DNA of 64,000 bases from Rhodococcus wratislaviensis. Its GTDB lineage: Bacteria > Actinomycetota > Actinomycetes > Mycobacteriales > Mycobacteriaceae. Below the pieces are notes generated by a model. That model saw only the letters and a list, made by a program, of their open reading frames with translations. It ran no database searches and had not been told where the DNA came from. How positions within the stretch are numbered: the stretch's first letter is position 1; each line of letters starts with the position of its first letter. The translations under genes and the position numbers were made by a program. Positions 7,723 through 16,272 of the stretch are shown here, one piece after another. The stretch lies in contig NZ_UAUI01000004.1 in NCBI RefSeq assembly GCF_900455735.1, positions 124,001 to 188,000 of the forward strand, given 5' to 3'.

Positions 7723-8916
7723 CTAGGCCGTTCGGGGCAGGGGCGACCCTGTAGACGTGCCGGCGTGCGCCTGCCGCCGCAGCGCCTCCAGATTCTGCCG
7801 CATCTGCGGCCGCATATCCCGGTGCTGCGGCTGCAGGCGCGAGTAGAGCGCGAGCAGCGGGCGGTACGGCAGAACGTCGATCCGATACGAGTGCGTCACC
7901 CGGGTCCCGTCGCCGTCCGCTCTGAAGATGTACGACCAGGTGGTCGAGTCGTGGTACAGCGGGTTGCGCCGATCCGACACCGTCCGGAATTCGAACTTCC
8001 TGCCGGGATCCGCGGCGGTCACCTCGCACACCCGCGACCAGCGCATGTGATGTGCGCGGTTGTGCCCCCGGAATCGGGCGCCCACGGTCCCCGGCGACCG
8101 TCCCGGTAGCCACGCGCAGCCGCGGCACTCGGGGCTGCGTTCGCTGATGCGGGTGACATCGGCAACCACGTCGTACAGCTGCCCGGCCGGGACGTCGATC
8201 CACAGTTCTGCCGAGCCCTCGGTGCGGGGTCGCTGGTGGAGCCGCGGGCTGACGTCGAGGTCTGCGCCCCACCGGGCGGCGCACGCCCGCCGGTATGGTC
8301 GTTTGAACGTATGGATCAGCATGAACCGGGTGGCGGGACCGACTTTGCGAACGGTGACGTCGTAGTCTTCCCGGTCGACACCGTCGACAATCCAGTGAGC
8401 TTCGATCCCCAGCTCCCGCTTGGTCTTCGAGGCGATGAACACCTGCTGCTCCACGTCGTCCCACTGACGACGGGTCAGGGTGCGGGCGACCACCGGCATC
8501 ATCTCGTCCTCTTCGCGCTGCAGATGCGGCAGCAGAACTTGTTCGAGAGCGGTGAGGGAATGCGAAAGGTCTTCTCGGGAAGCCGGATAGGCACGGTATT
8601 CGGTTGCCGCGGCGGTGACCCGCTCTATCTCGGGGCCGATTCGCGCATGGTCGGCGTCCATCGCGTCGAGCAGTGCTCCGGCGGCCGGGTTCAACTCACG
8701 GACCAGCGGCCACAGCCCACTGTCCTCGCCGCTGTGGTGCAGGTGCAGGAAATGCATCATCCACACGAGATGGTCGGCGAGGGCGACCCGCTGGGTCTGC
8801 GCGGGCGGCGGTGCCGTGCGCAGCACCTGCGCGGCGCGCACAATATCGCGGCGCAGCGCGCTGTGGACGATGCGCATGATTCGAGTGTCGGCGGGCGGCC
8901 GAGTGTCGGTTGTCAT
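7723..8916 (-). CDS. Hemerythrin-SRPBCC fusion protein
   Basis: 397 residues with two domains. Residues ~10-160 form a hemerythrin-like four-helix bundle with candidate diiron ligands in order: IVHSALRRD, FLHLHHSGEDSGLWP, AMDADHARI and LLPHLQREEDEMMPVV (H-x-x-x-E type). Residues ~195-370 form an SRPBCC domain (SAELWIDVPAGQLYDVVADVTRISERSPECRGCAWLPG), with a final W-S-Y-I-F and long helix. ATG at 8916 follows the TetR stop by 28 bases, so it is the second gene of that operon. I infer an O2-, NO- or redox-responsive bundle joined to a hydrophobic-ligand pocket. The cysteines in ECRGCAW lie inside the second domain and could add redox chemistry. Confidence 0.85.
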   Translation of the reverse strand: MTTDTRPPADTRIMRIVHSALRRDIVRAAQVLRTAPPPAQTQRVALADHLVWMMHFLHLHHSGEDSGLWPLVRELNPAAGALLDAMDADHARIGPEIERVTAAATEYRAYPASREDLSHSLTALEQVLLPHLQREEDEMMPVVARTLTRRQWDDVEQQVFIASKTKRELGIEAHWIVDGVDREDYDVTVRKVGPATRFMLIHTFKRPYRRACAARWGADLDVSPRLHQRPRTEGSAELWIDVPAGQLYDVVADVTRISERSPECRGCAWLPGRSPGTVGARFRGHNRAHHMRWSRVCEVTAADPGRKFEFRTVSDRRNPLYHDSTTWSYIFRADGDGTRVTHSYRIDVLPYRPLLALYSRLQPQHRDMRPQMRQNLEALRRQAHAGTSTGSPLPRTA

Positions 8917-8944
8917 GACCTACTCCAGACAATGTGCCCGAATG

Positions 8945-9604
8945 TCACACCGGGCGGTCGAGGATCTCTTCGATGCGGTCGATCAGCCATGACTCGTAGC
9001 GGACGCGACTCCAACCGCATTCGTCCACGAGCAGGGCGTAGACCTGGTCGCCGGTCTGGACCCACAGTTCGTCGACCTGGCCAGGGTCGGCGTGATGGCC
9101 CGTGATCAGCTGTGCGACGTCGGCGACCGAGCGCCTGCGCTGCCCCTCCAGGTCGGCGGCCGCCGCTGCGAGCGTGGCATCCGCTGTCGCACCCTGGCGG
9201 ATAGCGACGGCCAGGCGGTAGATGCGCTCGTTGATCCTGGCGATCATGCGCGCACCCATCTCGATGCGGTCGCCGGTCGTGCTCCCCGTACCGATCGCCG
9301 TGTAGACGGGCCGGTCGGCCAACGGCACCTGGGCATCATCGCCGACGATGGCGACCTCCAGCGCTGCCGTCAACAGGCGGGCCTTGGATCCGAACGTCGT
9401 GTAGACGGTTTCGACGGAAACCGCCGAGGCCCGAGCGACCTCCCTCATGCCGGTGCCGACCCACCCGTGCTCGGCGAACAACCGGGTGGCGGCCTCCAGT
9501 ACGACCGCCCGCGTCTGAGCTGCCTGCATCCGACGCAGCGGAGAGCGGTACGGGCGGGTCCCAGATCCGCCCGGCTCCGCCGAGTCGTACTCGACCGTCG
9601 CCAT
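8945..9604 (-). CDS. TetR-family regulator
   Basis: 219 residues. A 25-residue disordered lead is followed by the TetR helix-turn-helix (RAVVLEAATRLFAEHGWVGTGMREVARASAVSVETVYTTFGSKARLLTAALEVAI) and an all-helical ligand domain of about 150 residues. ATG at 9604 is the first start. It is upstream of and cotranscribed with the hemerythrin-SRPBCC gene, so that gene is its most likely target along with itself. The ligand is unknown. Confidence 0.9.
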   Translation of the reverse strand: MATVEYDSAEPGGSGTRPYRSPLRRMQAAQTRAVVLEAATRLFAEHGWVGTGMREVARASAVSVETVYTTFGSKARLLTAALEVAIVGDDAQVPLADRPVYTAIGTGSTTGDRIEMGARMIARINERIYRLAVAIRQGATADATLAAAAADLEGQRRRSVADVAQLITGHHADPGQVDELWVQTGDQVYALLVDECGWSRVRYESWLIDRIEEILDRPV

Positions 9605-9607
9605 ACC

Positions 9608-9627
9608 CTCATTCTAGAACGCATGAG
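9608..9627. promoter_or_regulatory. Candidate TetR operator
   Basis: CTCAT (9608-9612) and ATGAG (9623-9627) are inverted around TCTAGAACGC, which itself contains the palindrome TTCTAGAA. It sits four bases upstream of the TetR start. Arms are short, so this is a tentative call based on symmetry and position. Confidence 0.35.
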
Positions 9628-9729
9628 TTTTCAATACAACACTGTTCAAGGGATTTCCGGGAAGGCCCCTGCCAACCCGAACACGTTGAGAGAGAATCCC
9701 TTCCAGAACACCGCAAATTTCGGGGTCCC

Positions 9730-9870
9730 TCACACCATGCGCGCCAGGTGCCGATGACGCTGCACAACCGTGTAGGTCAACACGAGCCCGACGTGGACCG
9801 CGATCGCGGCCAGTAACGCGACCTGCGCAGCGACACGCACCGCAAGCCCGAACAGCTCGAACCCCGCAGT
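9730..9870 (-). pseudogene. C-terminal fragment of a membrane protein gene
   Basis: On the minus strand the frame ending at TGA 9730-9732 reads FELFGLAVRVAAQVALLA, then AIAVHVGLVLTYTVVQ, then RHRHLARMV. This is a convincing transmembrane helix with a basic cytoplasmic tail. A stop codon lies about eight bases before the readable part, and no start is present. I read it as the last ~45 codons of a lost membrane protein gene; the family is not identified. Confidence 0.45.
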
Positions 9871-10039
9871 TCATAGTCCCCTCGCGGCGTCCACGACAGT
9901 CCGGCGCCGTCCCGGTAAGCCGACCGGACGCACAGGCGACGGTCGTCCGCGACAGTTCCGGACCAGAACCCCCGTATTCACATCAGCACGCCTGCCGACT
10001 TTAGGTGCGCACCACAAGTGCGGTCTGCATTTGCCGGGC

Positions 10040-10334
10040 ACACGATTACGCCGATCTGCGCCAAGATCTCGCGCTGTGCGGGCTCTACCGCGACGCCGCC
10101 ACAGCCCTCGGACGCACCATCGACGACGCCACCCCCACCCGGCAGGGATCCACCGACATGGGCAACGTCTCCCACCTCGTACCCGCGCTCCACCTCTCCC
10201 CCAGCAGTCTGTACCGGGCCTTCGCCGGCGAACAACTCGAATTCCGAGAATTCCTTCTCCTCGGGATTCTCCGACCCGCGCACTTCAGCCGCGCGTTCCG
10301 GACCCGATTCGGGTGCAGCCCGAGCGACAACCGC
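10040..10334 (+). pseudogene. Mosaic of M20 peptidase end and AraC-type HTH
   Basis: One open frame joins two unrelated remnants. Residues encoded at ~10040-10193 (YADLRQDLALCGLYRDAAT, then GSTDMGNVSHLVPALH) match the C-terminal half of M20 amidohydrolases, in which GSTDMGNVS carries a conserved active-site region. From 10194 the frame becomes an AraC/XylS DNA-binding domain (LSPSSLYRAFAGEQLEFREF, then RPAHFSRAFRTRFGCSPSD). The AraC part lacks the middle of the domain, and a one-base frame slip is visible near 10275 (GFSDP in one frame, PAHFSRAF in another). It is a deletion scar rather than a working fusion. Confidence 0.7.
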
Positions 10335-10414
10335 CACGCCTGGCCCGCTCGCCCTCACCGGGATACCGCGACGGTTGGTGTCCGACAGCAGCTCCGATCG
10401 GACATGATCAGGTC

Positions 10415-11140
10415 GTGGCAACCTTCAACGACTACGACACATACGCGTCGGCGTACGACGCCGACATCGAGGACAACGTGTACAACGCGTTGTACGAGCG
10501 ACCCGCGACATTGGCGCTGGTCGGCGATGTCGCAGGCCGGAAAGTACTTGATGCGGGCTGCGGCAGCGGTGCGCTGTCGCAGGCACTCGCCGCCGCTGGT
10601 GCTGCCGTCACCGGCATCGATCTCAGCACCGGTCTGCTCGCGATCGCCCGAAGGCGCCTGGGTCCCGACGTGCCGCTGATCCGGGCGGATCTCAACCAGC
10701 AGTTGCCCATTCGGTCATCGGCCTTCGATGCCGTCGTCGCCTCGTTGGTGATGCACTACGTCCACGACTGGTCGAGACCGCTGACCGAGTTTCGCCGGGT
10801 ACTCGTGCCAGGCGGGTACGTCGTCATCTCGACCCACCACCCGTTCGTGGACTTCAGGCTTGCCGGGCAGGGCGACTATCTCGGAACGTACGAGTTCACC
10901 GAGGAATGGGTGAAGTCCGGCGAGACTTTCCCCATGAAGTTCTGGCACAGGCCGTTGCACGCCATGTTCGACGCATTCACCGCAGCAGGATTCACCGTCG
11001 AACGCATTTCGGAGCCACGACCGGGTGCGGGGGTGCGCGATCGCTCCCCCGAACATTTCGAGCGGCTCAGCCGTGAGGCACCGTTCATCTTCTTCACCCT
11101 GCGCGTCAGGGAAGATGCATCAGCTTCCCGGCGAGGGTGA
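10415..11140 (+). CDS. Class I SAM-dependent methyltransferase (UbiE-like)
   Basis: 241 residues: ATFNDYDTYASAYDADIEDNVYNALYERPATLALVGDVAG, then motif I VLDAGCGSGALSQALAAAG, acidic GIDLS, motif IV FDAVVASLVMHYVHDW, and FRRVLVPGGYVVISTHHPF. No ATG is in frame before the domain; GTG at 10415 gives the natural start. Family members act on small molecules, but the substrate is not readable. The gene overlaps the convergent 68-residue membrane protein by 35 bases. Confidence 0.85.
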   Translation: MATFNDYDTYASAYDADIEDNVYNALYERPATLALVGDVAGRKVLDAGCGSGALSQALAAAGAAVTGIDLSTGLLAIARRRLGPDVPLIRADLNQQLPIRSSAFDAVVASLVMHYVHDWSRPLTEFRRVLVPGGYVVISTHHPFVDFRLAGQGDYLGTYEFTEEWVKSGETFPMKFWHRPLHAMFDAFTAAGFTVERISEPRPGAGVRDRSPEHFERLSREAPFIFFTLRVREDASASRRG

Positions 11141-11312
11141 AGAGACGGCGGGCGAGCCTCACCACGGGCAGGCCCAGAGGAAGCAGGATGACCGTCACGC
11201 AGAGCACCCCACCGACGAGCCATACCACCGCCGCGACAATGCCCAGCACCGTGCCGAGGATGGCCGTGAGGATACCCAGCACCACGTCGAGCAGGCCCCG
11301 TAGTAATCGCAT
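11106..11312 (-). CDS. Small membrane protein (68 residues)
   Basis: Opens MRLLRGLLDVVLGILTAILG, continues through a long hydrophobic stretch (TVLGIVAAVVWLVGGVLCVT, then VILLPLGLPVVRLARRLFTL) and ends GKLMHLP. Two transmembrane helices separated by a glycine-rich turn are predicted. ATG at 11312 has AGGAGGTCGTC immediately upstream, a strong ribosome-binding site. No family function is known to me. Confidence 0.7.
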   Translation of the reverse strand: MRLLRGLLDVVLGILTAILGTVLGIVAAVVWLVGGVLCVTVILLPLGLPVVRLARRLFTLAGKLMHLP

Positions 11313-11566
11313 GACGACCTCCTGACCTCCTGGTTCCAGTCTGCGCGCCGACGGGCCGAAGCGCACCTCTGAAAGCCGCCCGTCAAGGGAGGGAATACGG
11401 CTGCACCGCGCATCGTTGACACACTCGACGGTGTTCGACCCAATGCCCCGGGTACCACATTGAAAATTGTCGCTTCGAGCGACCACTTGCCGAGAGGCGC
11501 ACTGGCGGGCACCGTCACCCCCGACCGGGTCAGACCTACATTGCGTAGCGTGCCTGCGAAGGAAAC

Positions 11567-11600
11567 GAAGCCGCTGACACCGTCAGGTGCCGGCGGCTTC
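11567..11600 (-). terminator. Terminator of the Ser/Thr kinase gene
   Basis: GAAGCCGC (11567-11574) pairs with GCGGCTTC (11593-11600); the loop contains a further CACC/GGTG pairing. It begins ten bases after the kinase stop and is followed on the minus strand by GTTTCCTTC. Position and strength fit an intrinsic terminator. Confidence 0.65.
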
Positions 11601-11609
11601 TTGCGTGCG

Positions 11610-13823
11610 CTACACCACCCGCTCCAGCGCGCGCACGTCGGCATCGAGCTTCCGGTACAACCAGTACACGGCGACGAACGCGAGCCCGGAGGCCGCGCAC
11701 AAGCCAAGGACCGAATCGCGCACGAGGGGAAGCTCCGCAGGCTCGAGGGTGCTGAATCCGGCCAGCACCCCGACGAGCGGCACGGATGCCGTCACCGCCA
11801 GGTAGATCGTCGTTCTTCGGCGCAGCCCACGAAGTACGACGGTGTCGTGCGCAGTCGTGACGCTGTGACGCAGATAGATGGGATAGACACAGCGAACGAC
11901 GTAGAACGTCGACAGAAAGAATGTGTACGCAACGGAGATGGTGCCCGCGACAAGAACAGTCGTCGCCGCATGGACCATCAGCCGGGCCGGAAGGTCGGTG
12001 AACCAGCGAAGGAACATCACCCCGGCCACGGACGCGCAGACGGCGAACACGAACGTGTTCAGAGCACACATATCGCCCCAGACCAGTGTTCGCGACCGCA
12101 CCCGCGCGAGGACGGCCTCGTCGTAGCGTCTGCCCTTGCGTAAGCCGCGGGGAACCGCGAGCAGATCGCGCGACATGTAGGCGTAGATGAGGACCGCCAG
12201 CGGCCAGGCACAGAGGTTGAAAACGATCGTGCTCGTGTAGAGCTTCGAGTAGGTGGCATCGGACAGGCGCTCGTTGAGCAGTTCCTGGAGGTGCACGGCC
12301 AGATAGATGGTGGCCAGGCCGATGCCGACCAGCGAGGACGACCACAGGATGGGGGTCGGCGATCGTGACAGTCGCGCCCGCCAACTGTTCGGAGGTGGAT
12401 AGACCAGGTCGCGGGACCTCTCCTCGAGGCACAGGTCGAGCTGCTGAGCCAATTCCGAACCGGACGGGTAGCGATCTTCGCGGTCCGGCGACAGACACTT
12501 CAGGAGCACACGGCGCAACGCCATGGGGCAATCCGGCGGAAGCTCCGACAAGAATTTCGCGTCGACGGGACTTCGCCGAAGTTCGAGCATGCGGGCCAGC
12601 GACGTCTCCGACTCGCCGGCGGACGTTTCGTCCGCGAAGGGACGGCGTCCCGTGAGCAACTCCCACAGCATCACAGCGAGCGCGAAGATGTCGCTCCGCG
12701 TGTCGAGATCGGCGGCGGTCGCCGGCGAGCCCGGATGGCAGGCTTCGAGCTGTTCGGGCGACATGTACGCCAGCGACCCGCCGAAGTACGCCAGCGGGCT
12801 CGTGCCCTTGATGCGATTGCTGGCGCTGACGTTGAAGTCGGCCAACTTCGGAATTCCCTCGGCGCTCAGCAGCACGTTCGCGGGTTTGATGTCTCGATGC
12901 AGAACCCCCCGCTCGGATGCGTGCTGAAGCGCGTCCGCGAGTCGGCGGCCCAGCCAGGCGACAGTCTCCGGCCACGTCAGTGAGGCGGCACGTGTTCGAA
13001 CAGCGGACTCGGTGGGCCGAACCTCACCCTTGGCGGCAAGGACGCCGTCGACGGCATCGAGCAGTAGTTGACCACTACGGTGTTCCGGCGGCGTCGAGCG
13101 CAGTAAGTGCACCACGTCGAGCAGCGTTCCCCCTGGTAGATACTGCATGTAGAGCAGCTTCAGCTCGCCGTCGGCGATCAGTCGCTGGTCGAAGATCCGC
13201 ACGATGTATTCGTGGTCCAGTTGGGCGAGGGTCTGTGGCTCGATGCCGTGGTTGTGGGAAATCTTGACCGCGACCAGTCGTTGCATCGATTGTTGCCGAG
13301 CCAGATACACCTGGGCGAAGGCGCCGGACCCGATCCTCATCAGAAGGTCGAAATCGTCGACACGGTCGCCGACATCGATGTTGCCGAGAACAACTTGCGC
13401 CAATGGACGGGCAATCATCGTGCTGCAGTAGTCACTCGTCAGATCGTCGAGGTCGGGGCCACCCGCAGTGGTGGCCGCCTCAGCGGCCATGGTTGCCGTA
13501 TCGACTCCGTGCGCACTTCGGCGCAGGGCGTGGAATTCCTCGTAGACCAGGTCGGCAGGAAGCGGACCCTCCTGCAACTCTGCGAACTCCGCACGGTATT
13601 CGGTCAGTCGTTTGGGGAAGCAGTGGCGAACCCAGCGGTATTCGAGGTCGATCTTGATCAGTTCGATCAGAATCGAACGCCGCTCCGCCGGTTCGCGGGG
13701 TAGGAACGCGGACAGGTCAGGCGGGGACCCGGACCCCCAAGCCTCTGAAAATCGTGCCACGACGGTGGCAAGCGCTGTGCGGGTTCGTTCGGCTGATTCG
13801 ACCAGATCGGCCGGCTCGTACAT
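11610..13823 (-). CDS. Planctomycete-type Ser/Thr kinase with six-helix membrane tail
   Basis: 737 residues in three parts. Residues 1-155 resemble the N-terminal region of planctomycete kinases (RRSILIELIKIDLEYRWV, then KRLTEYRAEFAEL). Residues ~157-460 are a Hanks-type kinase: glycine loop IGSGAFAQVYLA (164-175), VAVK with K187, a very short alphaC region reading EPQTLAQLDHEYIVRIF, HRDIKPANVLL (309-319), DFN in place of DFG (329-331), SPEQLE (355-360) and D-I-F-A-L-A-V. Residues ~490-735 hold about six transmembrane helices with no PASTA or other extracellular repeat. The N-terminal half is cytosolic. The metal-binding Asp and the lysine are kept, so activity is likely. It is monocistronic with its own terminator and is unlike actinobacterial Pkn kinases. 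Confidence 0.9.
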   Translation of the reverse strand: MYEPADLVESAERTRTALATVVARFSEAWGSGSPPDLSAFLPREPAERRSILIELIKIDLEYRWVRHCFPKRLTEYRAEFAELQEGPLPADLVYEEFHALRRSAHGVDTATMAAEAATTAGGPDLDDLTSDYCSTMIARPLAQVVLGNIDVGDRVDDFDLLMRIGSGAFAQVYLARQQSMQRLVAVKISHNHGIEPQTLAQLDHEYIVRIFDQRLIADGELKLLYMQYLPGGTLLDVVHLLRSTPPEHRSGQLLLDAVDGVLAAKGEVRPTESAVRTRAASLTWPETVAWLGRRLADALQHASERGVLHRDIKPANVLLSAEGIPKLADFNVSASNRIKGTSPLAYFGGSLAYMSPEQLEACHPGSPATAADLDTRSDIFALAVMLWELLTGRRPFADETSAGESETSLARMLELRRSPVDAKFLSELPPDCPMALRRVLLKCLSPDREDRYPSGSELAQQLDLCLEERSRDLVYPPPNSWRARLSRSPTPILWSSSLVGIGLATIYLAVHLQELLNERLSDATYSKLYTSTIVFNLCAWPLAVLIYAYMSRDLLAVPRGLRKGRRYDEAVLARVRSRTLVWGDMCALNTFVFAVCASVAGVMFLRWFTDLPARLMVHAATTVLVAGTISVAYTFFLSTFYVVRCVYPIYLRHSVTTAHDTVVLRGLRRRTTIYLAVTASVPLVGVLAGFSTLEPAELPLVRDSVLGLCAASGLAFVAVYWLYRKLDADVRALERVV

Positions 13824-14147
13824 CGGTAGCTCGGAGTGCAGCCCCGGGCGATCACACGCCGACTACGCGCGGTTCGGCCTTGTGTCGTTGTCGACCCACA
13901 TTGTGTCCTTCCGCCGACTCTCCCCGCTCAAGGGTATCGCTCGGATACGAGCGCAGGGGCGGCATAAGCGCGGATCGGCCACGGCGGTAGGGACCGCCAA
14001 AGCCGAAGCCGACCGTCGAGTATTTGCCGGTACCTGCGCCGATGCAGCACGAGACCCACCCTGCGCGAGGCACGATAGATCGGGAGGTCGGCGCCGCTGA
14101 CACGGATTTCAACGGCAACCACCGACGGCGATCGTGAGGGTGGTCGG
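13824..14147. other. Intergenic region, kinase to mce
   Basis: 324 bases between divergent genes. It should contain the kinase promoter and the promoter of the MCE gene. I see no yrbE-like remnant, repeat or RNA. GAGGGTGGTCGG immediately before 14148 is the ribosome-binding region of the MCE gene. Confidence 0.5.
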
Positions 14148-15503
14148 ATGAGCAACACGACATCTGTCGTGGGTCGACGGGTGCTGGGGCTGGTGTTCTT
14201 CCTCGTCCTCGCGCTGTTTTTGGCACTCTCCGTCGGCATGTTCGACAAGACCTTCACCAAGGTCGTCGAGGTCGACCTCGTCACGGACACCGCCGGACAT
14301 GCCCTGCCGCCCGATGCCGACGTGAAGGTCCGGGGCCTCATCGTCGGCGAGGTGCGCTCCGCGTCCTCCGAGGAGGACGAGGTCACCCTGGCCCTCGCGA
14401 TCCAGCCGGACAAGGCGGAGCTGATTCCGTCCAACGCGACGGCGCGGCTGCTGCCCAAGACGCTGTTCGGTGAGCGCTATGTGTCGCTGATCGTTCCGGA
14501 GGGCGACACCGCTCCGCCGATCCAGGCCGGCGACACGCTGCGTCAGGACAAGAGCGGCAACGCCGTCGAGGTCGGCGAGGTTCTGGACGGTCTGCTGCCG
14601 CTGCTGCAGGCGATTCCGCCGCAGGACCTGGCGAACACGCTCGGCGCGTTGTCCCAGGGACTGAGCGGCCGCGGCGCCGAACTCGGCCTGACACTCGACC
14701 GTCTCGAGGAGATCTTCGGCGGGCTGAACACCGAACTTCCTGCCATCCGGGAGGATCTGCGCGGACTCGCGGATTTCTCGCAGACGTATTCCGAGGCGGG
14801 GCCCGACCTCGTCGACGCCCTCGACAACCTGCGCGCCACCGGGAACACGGTCGTCGAGAAGCGAGGTGAGATCGCGCGACTGCTCGTGACGCTCACCGGA
14901 ACGAGTTCGTCCACCGCGGACCTCCTGGAGACCAACGCCGAATCGATCGTCAGTATCGCCGCCGATTCGCGTGAGGCGCTGCAGCTCCTCGGCCGCTACT
15001 CGCCGAGCTTCGGTTGCACTCTGGCGGACTTCGTGAAGGCCGAACCGATAGCCCGAGAACTGCTCGCCCTCGACGATCCCTATCCAGGCGGTCGCGGTTC
15101 TGTTCAGTTCGTCAACCCGAAGGGTCGCTATCTGCCCAACCAGGACGAGCCGCGCCTGCTCGACAACCGCGGACCGGCTTGCTACGACAACGTCACCGCA
15201 CCCGGCGGGAACTTTCCGCAATACCCGGGCGGATCGTTCAACGACGGCTCCTACCAGGTGCCCTCACGAAATCCCGGCCCCTCGACCATCGAATACCTCC
15301 CGGCGCCCGCCGGGGTCCCCGATCAGGTCCCGGGGTACGGAGCCGAGGTCACGCCCGCAAGTTACGCGGGTTCGAAGATGGAGCAGGACACGTTGGACGT
15401 CGTCTACGGCGAGGCCGGGGGCATGGCACCGGAGAACGTGCCGAGCTGGACGACACTCGTCGGCGCCCCGACCATGAGGGGAACCGAGGTGACCTTCAAC
15501 TGA
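14148..15503 (+). CDS. Orphan MCE-family cell-envelope protein
   Basis: 451 residues. One N-terminal transmembrane anchor (RRVLGLVFFLVLALFLALSVGMF) is followed by an MCE domain at ~38-115 (VVEVDLVTDTAGHALPPDADVKVRGLIVGEVR) and a long helical/coil region of the MceA type, with a Pro/Gly-rich tail ending MRGTEVTFN. MCE proteins form hexameric tubes for lipid or sterol import together with YrbE permeases, usually as six mce genes after yrbEA and yrbEB. Here no yrbE or other mce gene is adjacent on either side, so it is either a stray subunit supplementing a complex encoded elsewhere or a relic. The frame is intact. Confidence 0.9.
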   Translation: MSNTTSVVGRRVLGLVFFLVLALFLALSVGMFDKTFTKVVEVDLVTDTAGHALPPDADVKVRGLIVGEVRSASSEEDEVTLALAIQPDKAELIPSNATARLLPKTLFGERYVSLIVPEGDTAPPIQAGDTLRQDKSGNAVEVGEVLDGLLPLLQAIPPQDLANTLGALSQGLSGRGAELGLTLDRLEEIFGGLNTELPAIREDLRGLADFSQTYSEAGPDLVDALDNLRATGNTVVEKRGEIARLLVTLTGTSSSTADLLETNAESIVSIAADSREALQLLGRYSPSFGCTLADFVKAEPIARELLALDDPYPGGRGSVQFVNPKGRYLPNQDEPRLLDNRGPACYDNVTAPGGNFPQYPGGSFNDGSYQVPSRNPGPSTIEYLPAPAGVPDQVPGYGAEVTPASYAGSKMEQDTLDVVYGEAGGMAPENVPSWTTLVGAPTMRGTEVTFN

Positions 15504-15543
15504 ATACGTTCAGAGGGCCACCAGCCCCCCGTAGGCAAGATCG

Positions 15544-16167
15544 TCAGACTGTGGCAGCCAGCGCGGCGACTCCCGGTCCGTCGAGGTCGTCCAGTGCCAC
15601 CCTCCGACCGGAGACGGCCAGGAGGAGCGAAAGGGCGGTGCCGCTCACCTCGGGACCGTCGCCGATCGATATGTCGGCGTCCGCTGCCGTCAGCCGGACA
15701 CGGGCCACGATTTCTTTGGCGCCACCGAAGGACGCCGGGGTGCGTGTCTGGAGGCGCAGCGACCTGTCGACGGCTTCCGCCGGGTAGGAGCGGGTGAGTC
15801 CCAAGGGCCGACGGATGTCCTCCCCGTGAACGATCTCTTCGACGAGCCGGCTGTCGAGGGGCGCCGGAGGCGTCGAGGTGCGCGACGCCACCTGACGAAG
15901 CCGCTCCCACGTCTCCTGTGGTGAGGCGCCGCGCTCGCGCTCCACACCGCGTGCGTTCTGGCGGTCGAAGTCGAAACGGGCCCGGGCGAGGGCGACCACG
16001 AAACCGAGACGCGTCGTCCGAGCCGTGTCGACCAGGTGGGCGACCACGTCGTGCACGGTCCACTCGCCGCAGAGCGACGGCTCGTCCCACCGCGCGGCGT
16101 CGAGACTCCCGAGGTCGTCGATCAGCGCCGCACGCTCCGCGTGCACCATCGACCAGACATCTTCCAC
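15544..16167 (-). CDS. Mycothiol-dependent maleylpyruvate isomerase-like (DinB) protein
   Basis: 207 residues with a DinB_2/MDMPI_N-type front: VHAERAALIDDLGSLDAARWDEPSLCGEWTVHDVVAHLVDTARTT. The SLCGEWTV-x-x-V-x-A-H-L segment is the family signature (TIGR03083 group), with His in HDVVAHL as metal ligand. A second conserved part reads RLVEEIVHGEDIRRPLG, and the C-terminal half has the SCP2-like fold seen in this group. GTG at 16167 has AAGGAGC six bases upstream. Members use mycothiol chemistry or are uncharacterised; the substrate here is unknown. Confidence 0.8.
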   Translation of the reverse strand: MEDVWSMVHAERAALIDDLGSLDAARWDEPSLCGEWTVHDVVAHLVDTARTTRLGFVVALARARFDFDRQNARGVERERGASPQETWERLRQVASRTSTPPAPLDSRLVEEIVHGEDIRRPLGLTRSYPAEAVDRSLRLQTRTPASFGGAKEIVARVRLTAADADISIGDGPEVSGTALSLLLAVSGRRVALDDLDGPGVAALAATV

Positions 16168-16272
16168 AGCTCGCTCCTTCGGTCGGCCACATCGTATGCA
16201 CGGTAAGACTCGTCGAGACACGGAATCTCATCGCTGCTCGGGGAACGACCGAATGAGAGCCGACCCACATGG

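Noticed and set aside
11536-12975. Minus-strand frame overlapping the kinase gene
   Set aside because: Arg-rich translation in an alternative frame of the kinase; no domain.
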